Assembly (NCBI GenBank): GCA_020051075.1
Contig: JAGVJP010000011.1
Location: 26,522 to 90,521, forward strand
Source of the DNA: Parachlamydiales bacterium
GTDB taxonomy: Bacteria; Chlamydiota; Chlamydiia; Chlamydiales; Parachlamydiaceae
Reading direction: 5' to 3'
Length of the DNA: 64,000 bases
Shown: piece by piece, positions 18,207 to 25,787 of the stretch
How the letters are laid out: each line of letters starts with the position of its first letter
How positions within the stretch are numbered: position 1 is the stretch's first letter
Program-made: the position numbers and the translations under genes
The notes under the pieces: generated by a model
Seen by the model: the letters and a program-made list of their open reading frames with translations, nothing else
Told to the model about the DNA's origin: nothing
Database searches by the model: none

Positions 18207-18401
18207 TTATAAACACATAAGACGTTTATACGTCTTAAAATGACCGTCATCTAAAAGATCTGGACGGCGCAATTGTCTTTTGCGCTTTGCCGTCTTATGA
18301 GTTAACAGGTGCCGCTTTCCTGGCCGGCTGGCTTTAAGCTTGCCTGTTGCAGTCTCACGAAACCTGCAAGCGACAGCTTTACGAGTTTTCATTTTAGGCA
18401 C
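18207..18401 (-). CDS. rpmI: 50S ribosomal protein L35
   Basis: The product has 64 residues starting with GTG, preceded by [26 protein letters not shown] is the L35 N-terminus, and [15 protein letters not shown] is the conserved basic core. It is a structural protein of the large ribosomal subunit. It lies in the conserved infC-rpmI-rplT order. The 123-base gap to infC contains small hairpins and could carry translational control. Confidence 0.97.
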   Translation of the reverse strand: MPKMKTRKAVACRFRETATGKLKASRPGKRHLLTHKTAKRKRQLRRPDLLDDGHFKTYKRLMCL

Positions 18402-18524
18402 GTTCGTTTCTCCTCAATTACACTGACTCTTATATCAGTCGTTTCCGCTCATTCTTTTAACCCATTGCTGGGCTACCACTTCTCACCCATTCGGGCGTTT
18501 TTAGCAGAAACTTCTGCTTCTTAA

Positions 18525-19085
18525 TTACGACTGAGTGGATTCTTCACCTGCTCCGCTAGGTTTAGATCCCTCTTTCTTCTTCTTAGCACCAGGCGCTAAA
18601 ACGACTTGTAATGCGCGCCCCAGCATCTTTGCAGGCGCTTCAATCACGCAGACCTCTTCTAATGCCTGACACATTTCCCTTACAATTTTCTCGCCGATTT
18701 CTGGATGCATGAACTGCCGTCCTCGAAATTCGCAAGAAATTTTCACTTTGTTTCCTTCAATCAGAAACTCGCGCGCATGTCTTGTTTTTGTTTCAAGATC
18801 GTGAACATCAATCGTAGGTTTGAACTTAATTTCTTTAACCTTAATTTGATGCGAAGCTTTTTTACTTTCTTTTTCTCGTTTGCTTTGATCGTATCGGAAT
18901 TTTCCGAAATTCATGACCTTACAAACAGGCGGAACCGATCCTGGAACAATTTCTACTAAATCTAGTCCTTGCTCTTCAGCCATCGCTAAAGCTTCATAAA
19001 GGGGAATGATTCCTATCTGTTCACCTTCATGGCTAATGACTCTGACTTTTGGAGCCCGTATTTCTCGATTAACCTTCAAGCTGAT
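18525..19085 (-). CDS. infC: Translation initiation factor IF-3
   Basis: The conserved N-terminus KVNREIRAPKVRVISHEGEQ is followed by PVCKVMNFGKFRYDQSKREK and the C-terminal domain. The start codon is not ATG. An in-frame TGA sits at 19088-19086, so only ATC (19085), AGC or TTG (19079) can start. GGGAGA lies 6 bases before ATC and 12 before TTG, which favours ATC. Rare start codons are a known feature of infC (AUU in E. coli, AUC in Myxococcus dsg), where IF-3 discriminates against its own start. It follows the ThrRS-like gene by 13 bases and is translated in the same operon as rpmI and rplT. If TTG is used the product is 184 residues. Confidence 0.95.
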   Translation of the reverse strand: MSLKVNREIRAPKVRVISHEGEQIGIIPLYEALAMAEEQGLDLVEIVPGSVPPVCKVMNFGKFRYDQSKREKESKKASHQIKVKEIKFKPTIDVHDLETKTRHAREFLIEGNKVKISCEFRGRQFMHPEIGEKIVREMCQALEEVCVIEAPAKMLGRALQVVLAPGAKKKKEGSKPSGAGEESTQS

Positions 19086-19098
19086 TCATCGTCTCCCA

Positions 19099-20790
19099 TT
19101 AGCTATCACTTGTACTCGTTGGAGATTGAGTTTGGCGATAGTAGGTTTCTACAAAAACTTCTAAATTCATATATTGGTTTTTTTCTTTTCGGCACATTGC
19201 CCGCAAACTTATCCCCTCTTTTATCCTTTCTTGATCACCAATAAACATCAAAAAAGGAACTCCACATCGCTCAGCTTCATGAATTTTCACAGCTAACGGG
19301 GCCTCACTTGCATCGCAAATAGAACGAAACCCGGAACTTTGCAGTCTCTTTTGAATAGATTCTGCATAGCGATGATTAGCTTTACCAATCGCAATGACAC
19401 GGACGTGTTCATCAGCTAACCATAAGGGCAGCGCTCCACAATTTTTCTCAATCAAAAGGGCTATCAATCGGCTGAAGGAGAGAACTTGGCGTGATAAAAA
19501 GACCCCGCGCTGTTTCTTTCCTTGGGAATCGACAACTTTCTGTGTCTGAGAATCATGTCGGATGATTTCAATTTTGGATAAGGTCCAAGACCTTCCAATT
19601 TCATCTTTGACACGCAATTCAAGACACGATCCATTGCAGCCTTCCTCTTCTTCTATCTCGGAACTCAAAGGGAAATGAAGAGTAGCCTCTGCAATTCCGC
19701 TCTTAAGTAACTCCAAACCTTCTATTTCTCGTCCGGCTCTTGAAGCTTTTTTCCTTGAAGACACCAGGTGCCAACAACCCTCGAAACAAAAGATTCTAAA
19801 CATTTGTTCAATGAATTGCAAGGAAGAAATCAATTCCGGAACGACTTGGTTCAATAAAGAGAAAATTGTCGTCTGATCAACCCAGTTGACATGAGAACCT
19901 AACAGCCCCCACTCCAAAGATTCGGGACAAGATTGAAAGATAAATCCCTGTTCATTTAACCGATAAGGGAGTGCTTTTTCCTCGAGGGTCAACTGTTCGA
20001 AGAGAGAGAGATGCCCCTGCAGAAGCCAAGACTCGCAAGGGGGAGGATCATCGAGGGGTTTTGGAGAGGAAAAGAAAGGGGGGGTGACAATTTTTTCTTC
20101 CGCCCAAGGCTTATTGGTGTCAAGCCAATCAGTCAAACGGTCGACGAGAGTTCTTCCTCTCCTTCTCCAAATGTAACCAGATTCACCCTCATTTTCGCAA
20201 AAGGTAAAGAGCTCCTGGCGAGGACCGAGAAGCCGATGATCCCGTTTTTTTAATAAACCGTCATAACTCTTCAGAAAACATTTGAGTGCTTTCAGGTCTG
20301 GCTGGCTCACCCCCACAATTCGCACCACATCGACCATCTCCTGCCCCATAGCAATGGTGTGGGGTTGATAGGTCAGCAGTTTGATGACTCCAGACTCCCC
20401 TGTCGAAGAAAAAGGAAGTTCTGAACAGGGAAGAAAGGTCTGGTTGACTTCGATAAGATCGATAATATTGAAAGGAGATTCACCTGCGAAGAAGGCTAAA
20501 AACGGTTCTTTCTGTTTGTCGAGAAATATCTGAGCATTCTCACGCATCATACTGCGAAAACGAAGAGGTTGATCTTCTTTAATCAGCGTGCGCAGGGCTC
20601 TGTCGATCAATTCTAAAATCGGAGTGTTCAACGGCTGTTCAAAAATGAAATCGTAGTAGAAACCGATAGAATGAAGCCCTCCCTGCACGAGCACCGCTGT
20701 CGGGAAAAGCTGACGGACAGTATATGCAAGCAGCTGGGCTGCAAGAAGATTGCTAGCAGTCGATGGATTTAATGATTGCGTTGGTGTCAT
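19099..20790 (-). CDS. Threonyl-tRNA synthetase-like pseudoenzyme
   Basis: The product has 563 residues from the ATG at 20790; upstream codons run into the tRNA gene. It aligns by eye over the whole length of ThrRS without the TGS domain: QLFP and GFYYDF in the second N-terminal domain, KKRDHRLLG before the core, IEKNCGALPLWLADE at motif 3, and an anticodon-binding domain. The editing HxxxH is replaced by Leu and Gln. The three zinc ligands (C, H, H) are replaced by Leu, Thr and Ser. The motif 2 Arg is Gln, and the motif 3 Glu is Ser. So threonine activation is very unlikely. It keeps the thrS position before infC. A regulatory or tRNA-binding role is inference. A true thrS should exist elsewhere. 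Confidence 0.8.
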   Translation of the reverse strand: MTPTQSLNPSTASNLLAAQLLAYTVRQLFPTAVLVQGGLHSIGFYYDFIFEQPLNTPILELIDRALRTLIKEDQPLRFRSMMRENAQIFLDKQKEPFLAFFAGESPFNIIDLIEVNQTFLPCSELPFSSTGESGVIKLLTYQPHTIAMGQEMVDVVRIVGVSQPDLKALKCFLKSYDGLLKKRDHRLLGPRQELFTFCENEGESGYIWRRRGRTLVDRLTDWLDTNKPWAEEKIVTPPFFSSPKPLDDPPPCESWLLQGHLSLFEQLTLEEKALPYRLNEQGFIFQSCPESLEWGLLGSHVNWVDQTTIFSLLNQVVPELISSLQFIEQMFRIFCFEGCWHLVSSRKKASRAGREIEGLELLKSGIAEATLHFPLSSEIEEEEGCNGSCLELRVKDEIGRSWTLSKIEIIRHDSQTQKVVDSQGKKQRGVFLSRQVLSFSRLIALLIEKNCGALPLWLADEHVRVIAIGKANHRYAESIQKRLQSSGFRSICDASEAPLAVKIHEAERCGVPFLMFIGDQERIKEGISLRAMCRKEKNQYMNLEVFVETYYRQTQSPTSTSDS

Positions 20791-20837
20791 GTTGGTACAA
20801 TTCGTCAAAGAGAGGCAGAAGCCGTGAAAAAAAAGGA

Positions 20838-20911
20838 TGAGATATAGCTGACTCGAACAGCCGACCTCCACGATGTCAACGTGGCGCTCTAACCAACTGA
20901 GCTAATATCTC
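20838..20911 (-). tRNA. tRNA-Val (GAC)
   Basis: The acceptor stem GAGATAT pairs with ATATCTC. The D-arm has AGCTCAGTTGGTTAGAGC. The anticodon stem CCACG/CGTGG encloses the loop TTGACAT, giving anticodon GAC. The T-arm contains GTTCGAGTC. The CCA end is not encoded. It lies 47 bases upstream of the ThrRS-like gene on the same strand, so it may be part of the same transcript. Confidence 0.95.
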
Positions 20912-20977
20912 ATCGAGAGAAAAAGGATAATAAAAGAATAGAGGATTTAAATTCAAGGGAAGTTTTGCAATTCCTTC

Positions 20978-21000
20978 TTTAGGTCCCTTGTCCCTTTCCT
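20978..21000. repeat. Family B fragment
   Basis: The stretch TTTAGGTCCCTTGTCCCTTT is a single right-hand arm of the GGGACCTAA family with no partner nearby. It lies between tRNA-Val and the divergent porin-like gene. Confidence 0.7.
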
Positions 21001-21087
21001 ATTTGAGAGGAGGAGGATGTTTGTCTTGAAATAAACTTTATCAATCAAGTATGTTTGTAACTCTCTAGAACTTTTTTAATTTCAATA

Positions 21088-21996
21088 ATGCTTTCACGCC
21101 TGAATAACAACACTTTCCTTCTCATTCTCTGCATCTCGTTGTCGGCATTTCTGTCTGGCGAAGAGGCATTGCTACCCGCTCAAGAACTTGAAAAAAAAGA
21201 GAGTGCCTCCCTTAAAAAGGAAGATCTTTCTGACGAAAAGAAAGATTCGGCTCCCCTTCCTTACACATTATCTGGAACTCTAACCTTCGTCTCAGATTAT
21301 AGAAGCAGAGGGATTTCTCAGACAATGCGTGAACCAGCTGTACAAGGTGAATTTACATGCGTTCATCAAAGCGGCCTTTACGTCAAGACATGGGCTTCAA
21401 ATGTCGACGGCACAGGAAATTTCATCGGCAATTCGAGTATGGAATGGGATTTCTATCTTGGCTTTAAACAGAGGGTCGCCAACACAGCATTCAAGTATGA
21501 TATTGGATTCGAGTACTATTGGTACCCTGGGGGAGAAGCGCGTGTTCCCAAGAGAATCAAGTATAACACAGTAGAATACTACGTCGGCATCACATACAAG
21601 AACTTCGGGATCAAAATCACACAGACCCTCACAGATTATTTCGGATTCAATTCCGATAATCCGCCAATCAACTGGGACAAAAAAAGAACGCTCCGGCCTA
21701 ACGGCCATTCTTATTTCTCCCCCTATCTAGAGGCGAATTACGCGTGGACGATCAACACAAAATGGTCAGCGAGTTGCCATATTGCCTATCAAGGGATGAC
21801 CAACTATCCTGATTTGGGTTATATTGATTGGAACGTTGTGGTTACCCGAAAATTCGATTGGTTCACTTTGTCGCTCGCTTACATACAAACAAATGCCAAG
21901 AAGGCGTTTTATAACGTCCCCGACAACGCATTCAAACCACATCGGAAATGGCTAGCCGGCCCTACAGCCGTTCTCAGCGTCTACCATACCTTTTAA
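21088..21996 (+). CDS. TorF-type putative porin (TIGR02001-like), exported
   Basis: The product has 302 residues. The N-terminal signal peptide is LLILCISLSAFLSG (residues 10-24), followed by a charged linker rich in Lys and Glu. The rest is beta-barrel-like. It begins with GTLTFVSDYRSRGISQT and VYVKTWASN-like text (LYVKTWASNVDG), which are hallmarks of the family, and has alternating aromatic strands up to the terminal VYHTF, with a C-terminal Phe as in outer-membrane proteins. It probably inserts in the outer membrane; the substrate is unknown. It is transcribed alone, divergent from the translation operon. Confidence 0.8.
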   Translation: MLSRLNNNTFLLILCISLSAFLSGEEALLPAQELEKKESASLKKEDLSDEKKDSAPLPYTLSGTLTFVSDYRSRGISQTMREPAVQGEFTCVHQSGLYVKTWASNVDGTGNFIGNSSMEWDFYLGFKQRVANTAFKYDIGFEYYWYPGGEARVPKRIKYNTVEYYVGITYKNFGIKITQTLTDYFGFNSDNPPINWDKKRTLRPNGHSYFSPYLEANYAWTINTKWSASCHIAYQGMTNYPDLGYIDWNVVVTRKFDWFTLSLAYIQTNAKKAFYNVPDNAFKPHRKWLAGPTAVLSVYHTF

Positions 21997-22019
21997 GTGC
22001 CGCCCTGAAAGAACGGCAC
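21997..22019. terminator. Weak hairpin between convergent genes
   Basis: GTGCCG pairs with CGGCAC directly after the porin-like gene, which faces the 22046 gene. A clear T run is missing on both strands, so its action as a terminator is uncertain. Confidence 0.35.
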
Positions 22020-22045
22020 CAACAAGCAAATTGAGAAAAATCTCT

Positions 22046-22483
22046 CTATTGTCCGGTTTGTCTGCTGCGATAATAGTGATAGCCTTCAAAAAGAGCGTTC
22101 GTGGCTGTATAGCCTAAAGCCCCTGCGCCAAAACAGGTAAGTTCACGCGAAAAGTCCTGAGGACGAATCCATGATTGAGGAACGATCCATGAGATCAACT
22201 TCCGAAACGCAAATCGATACGCAAGAATTCCTGGAAGCAGATAGCCAAAAAATCCTAGAGGAAGGATTCTGCATTCTTTCCATTCAATATCTTTACTTGC
22301 ATAAAGAGCTACCTGCGCAATGAGAGAAAAAACAGCTCCCACAATAAAAGACACTTTAAAAGCCGTTGGATGCTGCGAAGAATAGGTCGCATAGCTCAAA
22401 ATACCAGAGAGTAACGTTCCGCCAATTGCAAGGCTAAAATGTAATCCTGGATCTAAAGGTTTATCGACAGTTGGACTGGACAT
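22046..22483 (-). CDS. Small multi-pass membrane protein, hypothetical
   Basis: The product has 145 residues. Hydrophobic segments lie at about residues 15-32, 44-62, 75-95 and 112-130. The ATG has AAGGA at seven bases. There is no recognised domain. It lies at the edge of the cluster of small membrane paralogs but does not clearly share their conserved NxxxSxxLxLP motif. It ends in QTGQ. An inclusion- or inner-membrane role is possible. Confidence 0.65.
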   Translation of the reverse strand: MSSPTVDKPLDPGLHFSLAIGGTLLSGILSYATYSSQHPTAFKVSFIVGAVFSLIAQVALYASKDIEWKECRILPLGFFGYLLPGILAYRFAFRKLISWIVPQSWIRPQDFSRELTCFGAGALGYTATNALFEGYHYYRSRQTGQ

Positions 22484-22592
22484 AAGTTTATCCTTTGTTA
22501 TAATTCGTAATATTGATTAGTTAATGATAGGATAAACTATCTTTAAAATCAACAAAAAAAATAAGGAAATGGACTCGTTGGATGGATATGGA

Positions 22593-22840
22593 CTATTTTC
22601 ATAACTTTGTCAAAACACTCCCCCCCTCTGAATAACACCTATCCTGCCCCTATCTTTCCTATCCTGCTAATTTTACAGGATGAGGAGGATAGGAAAGATA
22701 GGGCAGGATAGCAATTACGCACCATCATCCTTTTTATCCTTCCCATTCTGTCAATTTTTACAGGATAGGGAGGATAGGAAAGATAGGGCAGGATAGTTTG
22801 TTATTCAGGGGTTAGTGGCTTGACGAAGTTATGAAAATAG
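22593..22840. repeat. Nested palindrome with family A variants
   Basis: The gap 22484-22917 holds no gene. The outer arms CTATTTTCATAACTTTGTCA (22593-22613) and the mirrored TTGACGAAGTTATGAAAATA (22820-22840) differ by one base. Inside lie CTGAATAAC/GTTATTCAG and two direct copies of GATAGGAAAGATAGGGCAGG (about 22688 and 22774) with mirrored halves. ATGGAC/GTCCAT units flank both sides (22567-22593 and 22857-22905). Confidence 0.75.
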
Positions 22841-22917
22841 CCCGGAAATCGACTAGATGGACTTGATTAATCAATCTATGTCCATCTAGTCCATTACCAA
22901 TGTCCATTTCTATTCTT

Positions 22918-23304
22918 TTACAGCAGACTTCCAAAAAATCCCTCATAAGTCAAGAAAAGACCTAACACTGTGACAATGCCCCATGGAATCCAATGAATTT
23001 TCATCATTCTCGGAACCATCTTTTGTACTGTTGAAGGAAATCCGATTCGCAGAATTCCTTGAAGAATTGAAATATAACCAATCAGAGTGATGATCACAGG
23101 CCATCCCCAGACCCAAACAGGATGAAGAAGAACAATGATGATACCGAAAATCAGACTTATAATCCCAGACAAACCCAATAGAGAATCTGAAGCAACCATG
23201 TCGCCTCCCAACTTTTCAAATTGCTCCCTGCGTACCAACCAGATTGCTGCAATCAAAAGAAAGTAGATACCTAGTAACTTAGCTAGAAAAAAAGATATTA
23301 TCAT
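22918..23304 (-). CDS. Small membrane protein with four hydrophobic segments
   Basis: The product has 128 residues. The start ATG at 23304 is fixed by a perfect GGGAGG five bases upstream; the ORF can be read 23 codons further but without support. Four hydrophobic segments (about residues 2-19, 37-60, 65-84 and 103-123) give an even topology. It begins MIISFFLAKLLGIYFLLIAA. It resembles small integral proteins of unknown function. It is adjacent to the paralog cluster but not clearly related to it. Confidence 0.7.
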   Translation of the reverse strand: MIISFFLAKLLGIYFLLIAAIWLVRREQFEKLGGDMVASDSLLGLSGIISLIFGIIIVLLHPVWVWGWPVIITLIGYISILQGILRIGFPSTVQKMVPRMMKIHWIPWGIVTVLGLFLTYEGFFGSLL

Positions 23305-23393
23305 AAAAACCTCCCGTGATATTCTATTTGACATCACAATCTCATTATAATAGAAAATAGAATAAGAGGACAATTATTCGAAACTATCTTTTG

Positions 23394-23822
23394 TTAATCG
23401 ACATCTTCATCACTGTCAGTTACTGCTATTGCCAACCCAACTAAAGCCATTGTCGTAATTGTAATGAGAACTGAGCCCCAGATAGGGAGAGGGAGTTGGA
23501 GCTTCCTTGATACTGCAATATTCACTGCTGCAATAGATGCAAAATAACCAATTGCGCTAATCCCGAAAAAAACCGCATCTGGAAGGCGTTCTTCTGCAGA
23601 ATCAGGATCTAATCCAATATCTGATATTTTTAAGATGAGTTCAGAAAACAGTCGTCCGATGATAAAAGCTGCTAAAGTAGAAGCAACTAATGCTGTCCCA
23701 GCGGCAAACCGGTATTGACATATAGCGACAAGACGGGTTCCGATGACTGCTGCCTGATCTTTAACCACACTGAGCATATGCGACGCTGCGACTGATAAAC
23801 CTTGTGCGCTTGGAATAGACAT
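23394..23822 (-). CDS. Membrane paralog 1 of a tandem family of four
   Basis: The product has 142 residues. It shares with its three neighbours a first membrane segment after a RF-x-AGTALVASTLAAFI-like stretch, and the motif NIAVSRKLQLPLPIWGS in the second half. Hydrophobic segments lie at about residues 40-58, 85-103 and 110-135. The ATG has AGAGG upstream. The copies are separated by about 20-100 bases on the same strand, so they probably arose by tandem duplication and may be co-transcribed. The function is unknown; the paired hydrophobic segments recall chlamydial inclusion-membrane proteins. Confidence 0.7.
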   Translation of the reverse strand: MSIPSAQGLSVAASHMLSVVKDQAAVIGTRLVAICQYRFAAGTALVASTLAAFIIGRLFSELILKISDIGLDPDSAEERLPDAVFFGISAIGYFASIAAVNIAVSRKLQLPLPIWGSVLITITTMALVGLAIAVTDSDEDVD

Positions 23823-23924
23823 AACAATAAACCTCTCTTAATAAATTTAATTAAATAAAGCTAATTTTTAACACAAATATACAAATAAATTTTTAAGATA
23901 AGGTAAAAGCATCTTAACTATTTG

Positions 23925-24347
23925 TTATTCATGATAATATGCTGTATTAAACGCTAGCAGTGCAGGAGGTGTCGCTGTCACGACAAAAAAGAACCGACGC
24001 GAAAGCGGCAATTGAAGAGACTTAGACAACACAACGTTTATCGCTAATACCACCAGTCCAAAGGTCAGGAAAACGACGCTCCCAACACAAAATTTATGGG
24101 TCTTTAAATACTGCGATTCACCGGTGAAAATTCTATCTAAAACTTCGCACAATCGACGGGTAATAAGCGGTGCAATGATCGCCCCAAATACACACCCAAC
24201 AAATGTAGAGACAATAAAGGCGATCCCAGCTAGGAAACGGTTTTGCAAAAGGCCGACTAAACGCCCGCCCCATAACACAGCGGCCTGATAGGCATGATGA
24301 GCAGCTTGTGATGAGATAACTCGACTAACAACATCTGAAACAGCCAT
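23925..24347 (-). CDS. Membrane paralog 2 of a tandem family of four
   Basis: The product has 140 residues. The shared features are GRLVGLLQNRFLAGIAFIVS near residue 40 and NVVLSKSLQLPLSRRFFF near residue 110. Membrane segments lie at about residues 38-63, 85-105 and 112-130. The ATG has AGGA at seven bases. It is the copy closest in sequence to paralog 1. Function unknown. Confidence 0.7.
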   Translation of the reverse strand: MAVSDVVSRVISSQAAHHAYQAAVLWGGRLVGLLQNRFLAGIAFIVSTFVGCVFGAIIAPLITRRLCEVLDRIFTGESQYLKTHKFCVGSVVFLTFGLVVLAINVVLSKSLQLPLSRRFFFVVTATPPALLAFNTAYYHE

Positions 24348-24363
24348 AGAACATTCCTAGAAT

Positions 24364-24804
24364 TTAATCGTTTGATTGACATGCAATACTCAAAACACCG
24401 GTACTCCAAAGTAGTCCTAATGCGATAGCTGAGAGAGTTACCAGTGAAATTGCAAAAGAAGAAGACCGCGAGAAAGGGAGTTTCAAGAATTTGGAAGTTC
24501 CAACATTCATACCGACTACCGTCAGCGCCCCACAGGAAGCGCTGATTCCTACTTCAACCAATAAAATTGAATTATTAGGAACGAACCAGTTGTGATCCGC
24601 CATTACTTGAAATGTTCCATAAGCTAATAAAGCAACAATAAATCCCAAACAAGTCCCAATAGCCGTTGAAACGACTAACGTTGGCAGAGCAAATCTGGGG
24701 GATTGAAACAAAGTCACAAAACGGCCCAACAATGTTGCTGTCCCCTGATTGGCAGCCATGGAAGCTTTTGGAGAAAGCAATTGAGACACAACAGAAATTG
24801 ACAT
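24364..24804 (-). CDS. Membrane paralog 3 of a tandem family of four
   Basis: The product has 146 residues from the ATG at 24804, which has AAGGAAA before it and an N-terminus (MSIS) like its siblings. The ORF extends 18 codons further without support. Shared text is LGRFVTLFQSPRFALPTLVV and NVGTSKFLKLPFSRSSSF. Membrane segments lie at about residues 40-65, 80-100 and 115-138. Function unknown. Confidence 0.7.
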   Translation of the reverse strand: MSISVVSQLLSPKASMAANQGTATLLGRFVTLFQSPRFALPTLVVSTAIGTCLGFIVALLAYGTFQVMADHNWFVPNNSILLVEVGISASCGALTVVGMNVGTSKFLKLPFSRSSSFAISLVTLSAIALGLLWSTGVLSIACQSND

Positions 24805-24898
24805 TGAATTTTCCTTTTTGGAATGATTAAACAATCTATTAATTTTAATAAATGACAAAGAAAAATAGTCATACCGTTTTTAGTTCTTAGAAGTTCCT

Positions 24899-25471
24899 CT
24901 AAAAATCACCAAAATCATCTGCCCAGTCCCTGAAATGTCCCCTTTCCCTTGGATTGAATGAAGAAGTATGATTTCTCTGAACTGCTCCAAACATTGAGTA
25001 AGGCTCGCTCCTGCGAAAAGAGCTTATAGGAGTTCTATTAATACTGTCATTTCTAAACCAACTTCTATTCTGCTGGAATCGAACAGCTGCATAATTCACA
25101 CCTGCGATGGAAAGTACCGGAATAGCTATCGCCAAGACAGTAATTCCAAAGGAAGAAAAACGTGAGAAGGGGAGATTGAACAACTTTGAAACACCAATGT
25201 TGCAACCAGCCAGCGTCAAAACACCAGCAAGAACGGTAGAGCCCTTAACGGAGTATTTGAAGAGATCCGTATGCTGGATCCGCCTACTCACACTCCTCCT
25301 GGCAAGCTGATCAACCATCGGGTGTACCCATTGTACAACACAGATTGCTAGGATAGAGCCCACATAGGTTGAAATCATCAATGTCGGGACAGCAATTTGA
25401 CGAAACTGAAAGATTGCATGAAGATGATAAGAGAGTGGATAGATTGGCTGAGGAACTGTTAAAATTGACAT
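24899..25471 (-). CDS. Membrane paralog 4 with a polar C-terminal tail
   Basis: The product has 190 residues. It carries the family core (IFQFRQIAVPTLMISTYVG and NIGVSKLFNLPFSRFSSFG), then a tail of about 50 residues rich in Arg, Ser and Asn (WFRNDSINRTPISSFRR) that the other three lack. The tail is likely cytosol- or host-facing. The ATG has AGGATGTT upstream. It is the most upstream gene of the cluster. Confidence 0.7.
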   Translation of the reverse strand: MSILTVPQPIYPLSYHLHAIFQFRQIAVPTLMISTYVGSILAICVVQWVHPMVDQLARRSVSRRIQHTDLFKYSVKGSTVLAGVLTLAGCNIGVSKLFNLPFSRFSSFGITVLAIAIPVLSIAGVNYAAVRFQQNRSWFRNDSINRTPISSFRRSEPYSMFGAVQRNHTSSFNPRERGHFRDWADDFGDF

Positions 25472-25624
25472 AACATCCTAGATTTTTGAGTTATTTAAAT
25501 ATAGTTTAATAAACGATAAAGGCAAATCATATCATAGTTGGCTGTTATTAGCAAAGAAGAAAGTAAATAAAACAAAAGAAATTTCATAGAACAGGCATCA
25601 AGCTGTAAAAACAGTTTTCAACAA

Positions 25625-25695
25625 TAACACACTATCCTGCCCCTATCCTCCCCATCCTGTCAATCCTGTCAATTTTTACAGGATGGGGAGGATGG
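25625..25695. repeat. Short family A hairpin variant before speA
   Basis: CTATCCTGCCCCTATCCTCC and CCATCCTGTCAA are followed by the mirrored TTTTTACAGGATGGGGAGGA. It resembles the inner units of the 22.6-kb element. It lies about 90 bases upstream of the speA start, so it is part of its leader or promoter region. Confidence 0.7.
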
Positions 25696-25787
25696 TTGGA
25701 AAATGGCCCTATTTTCTTATTTCTTTCCAAAATAGAACTTGTTATGCTTGGCAACCTTTAGCTTACCACAATAACAAGAAAGAGGCT

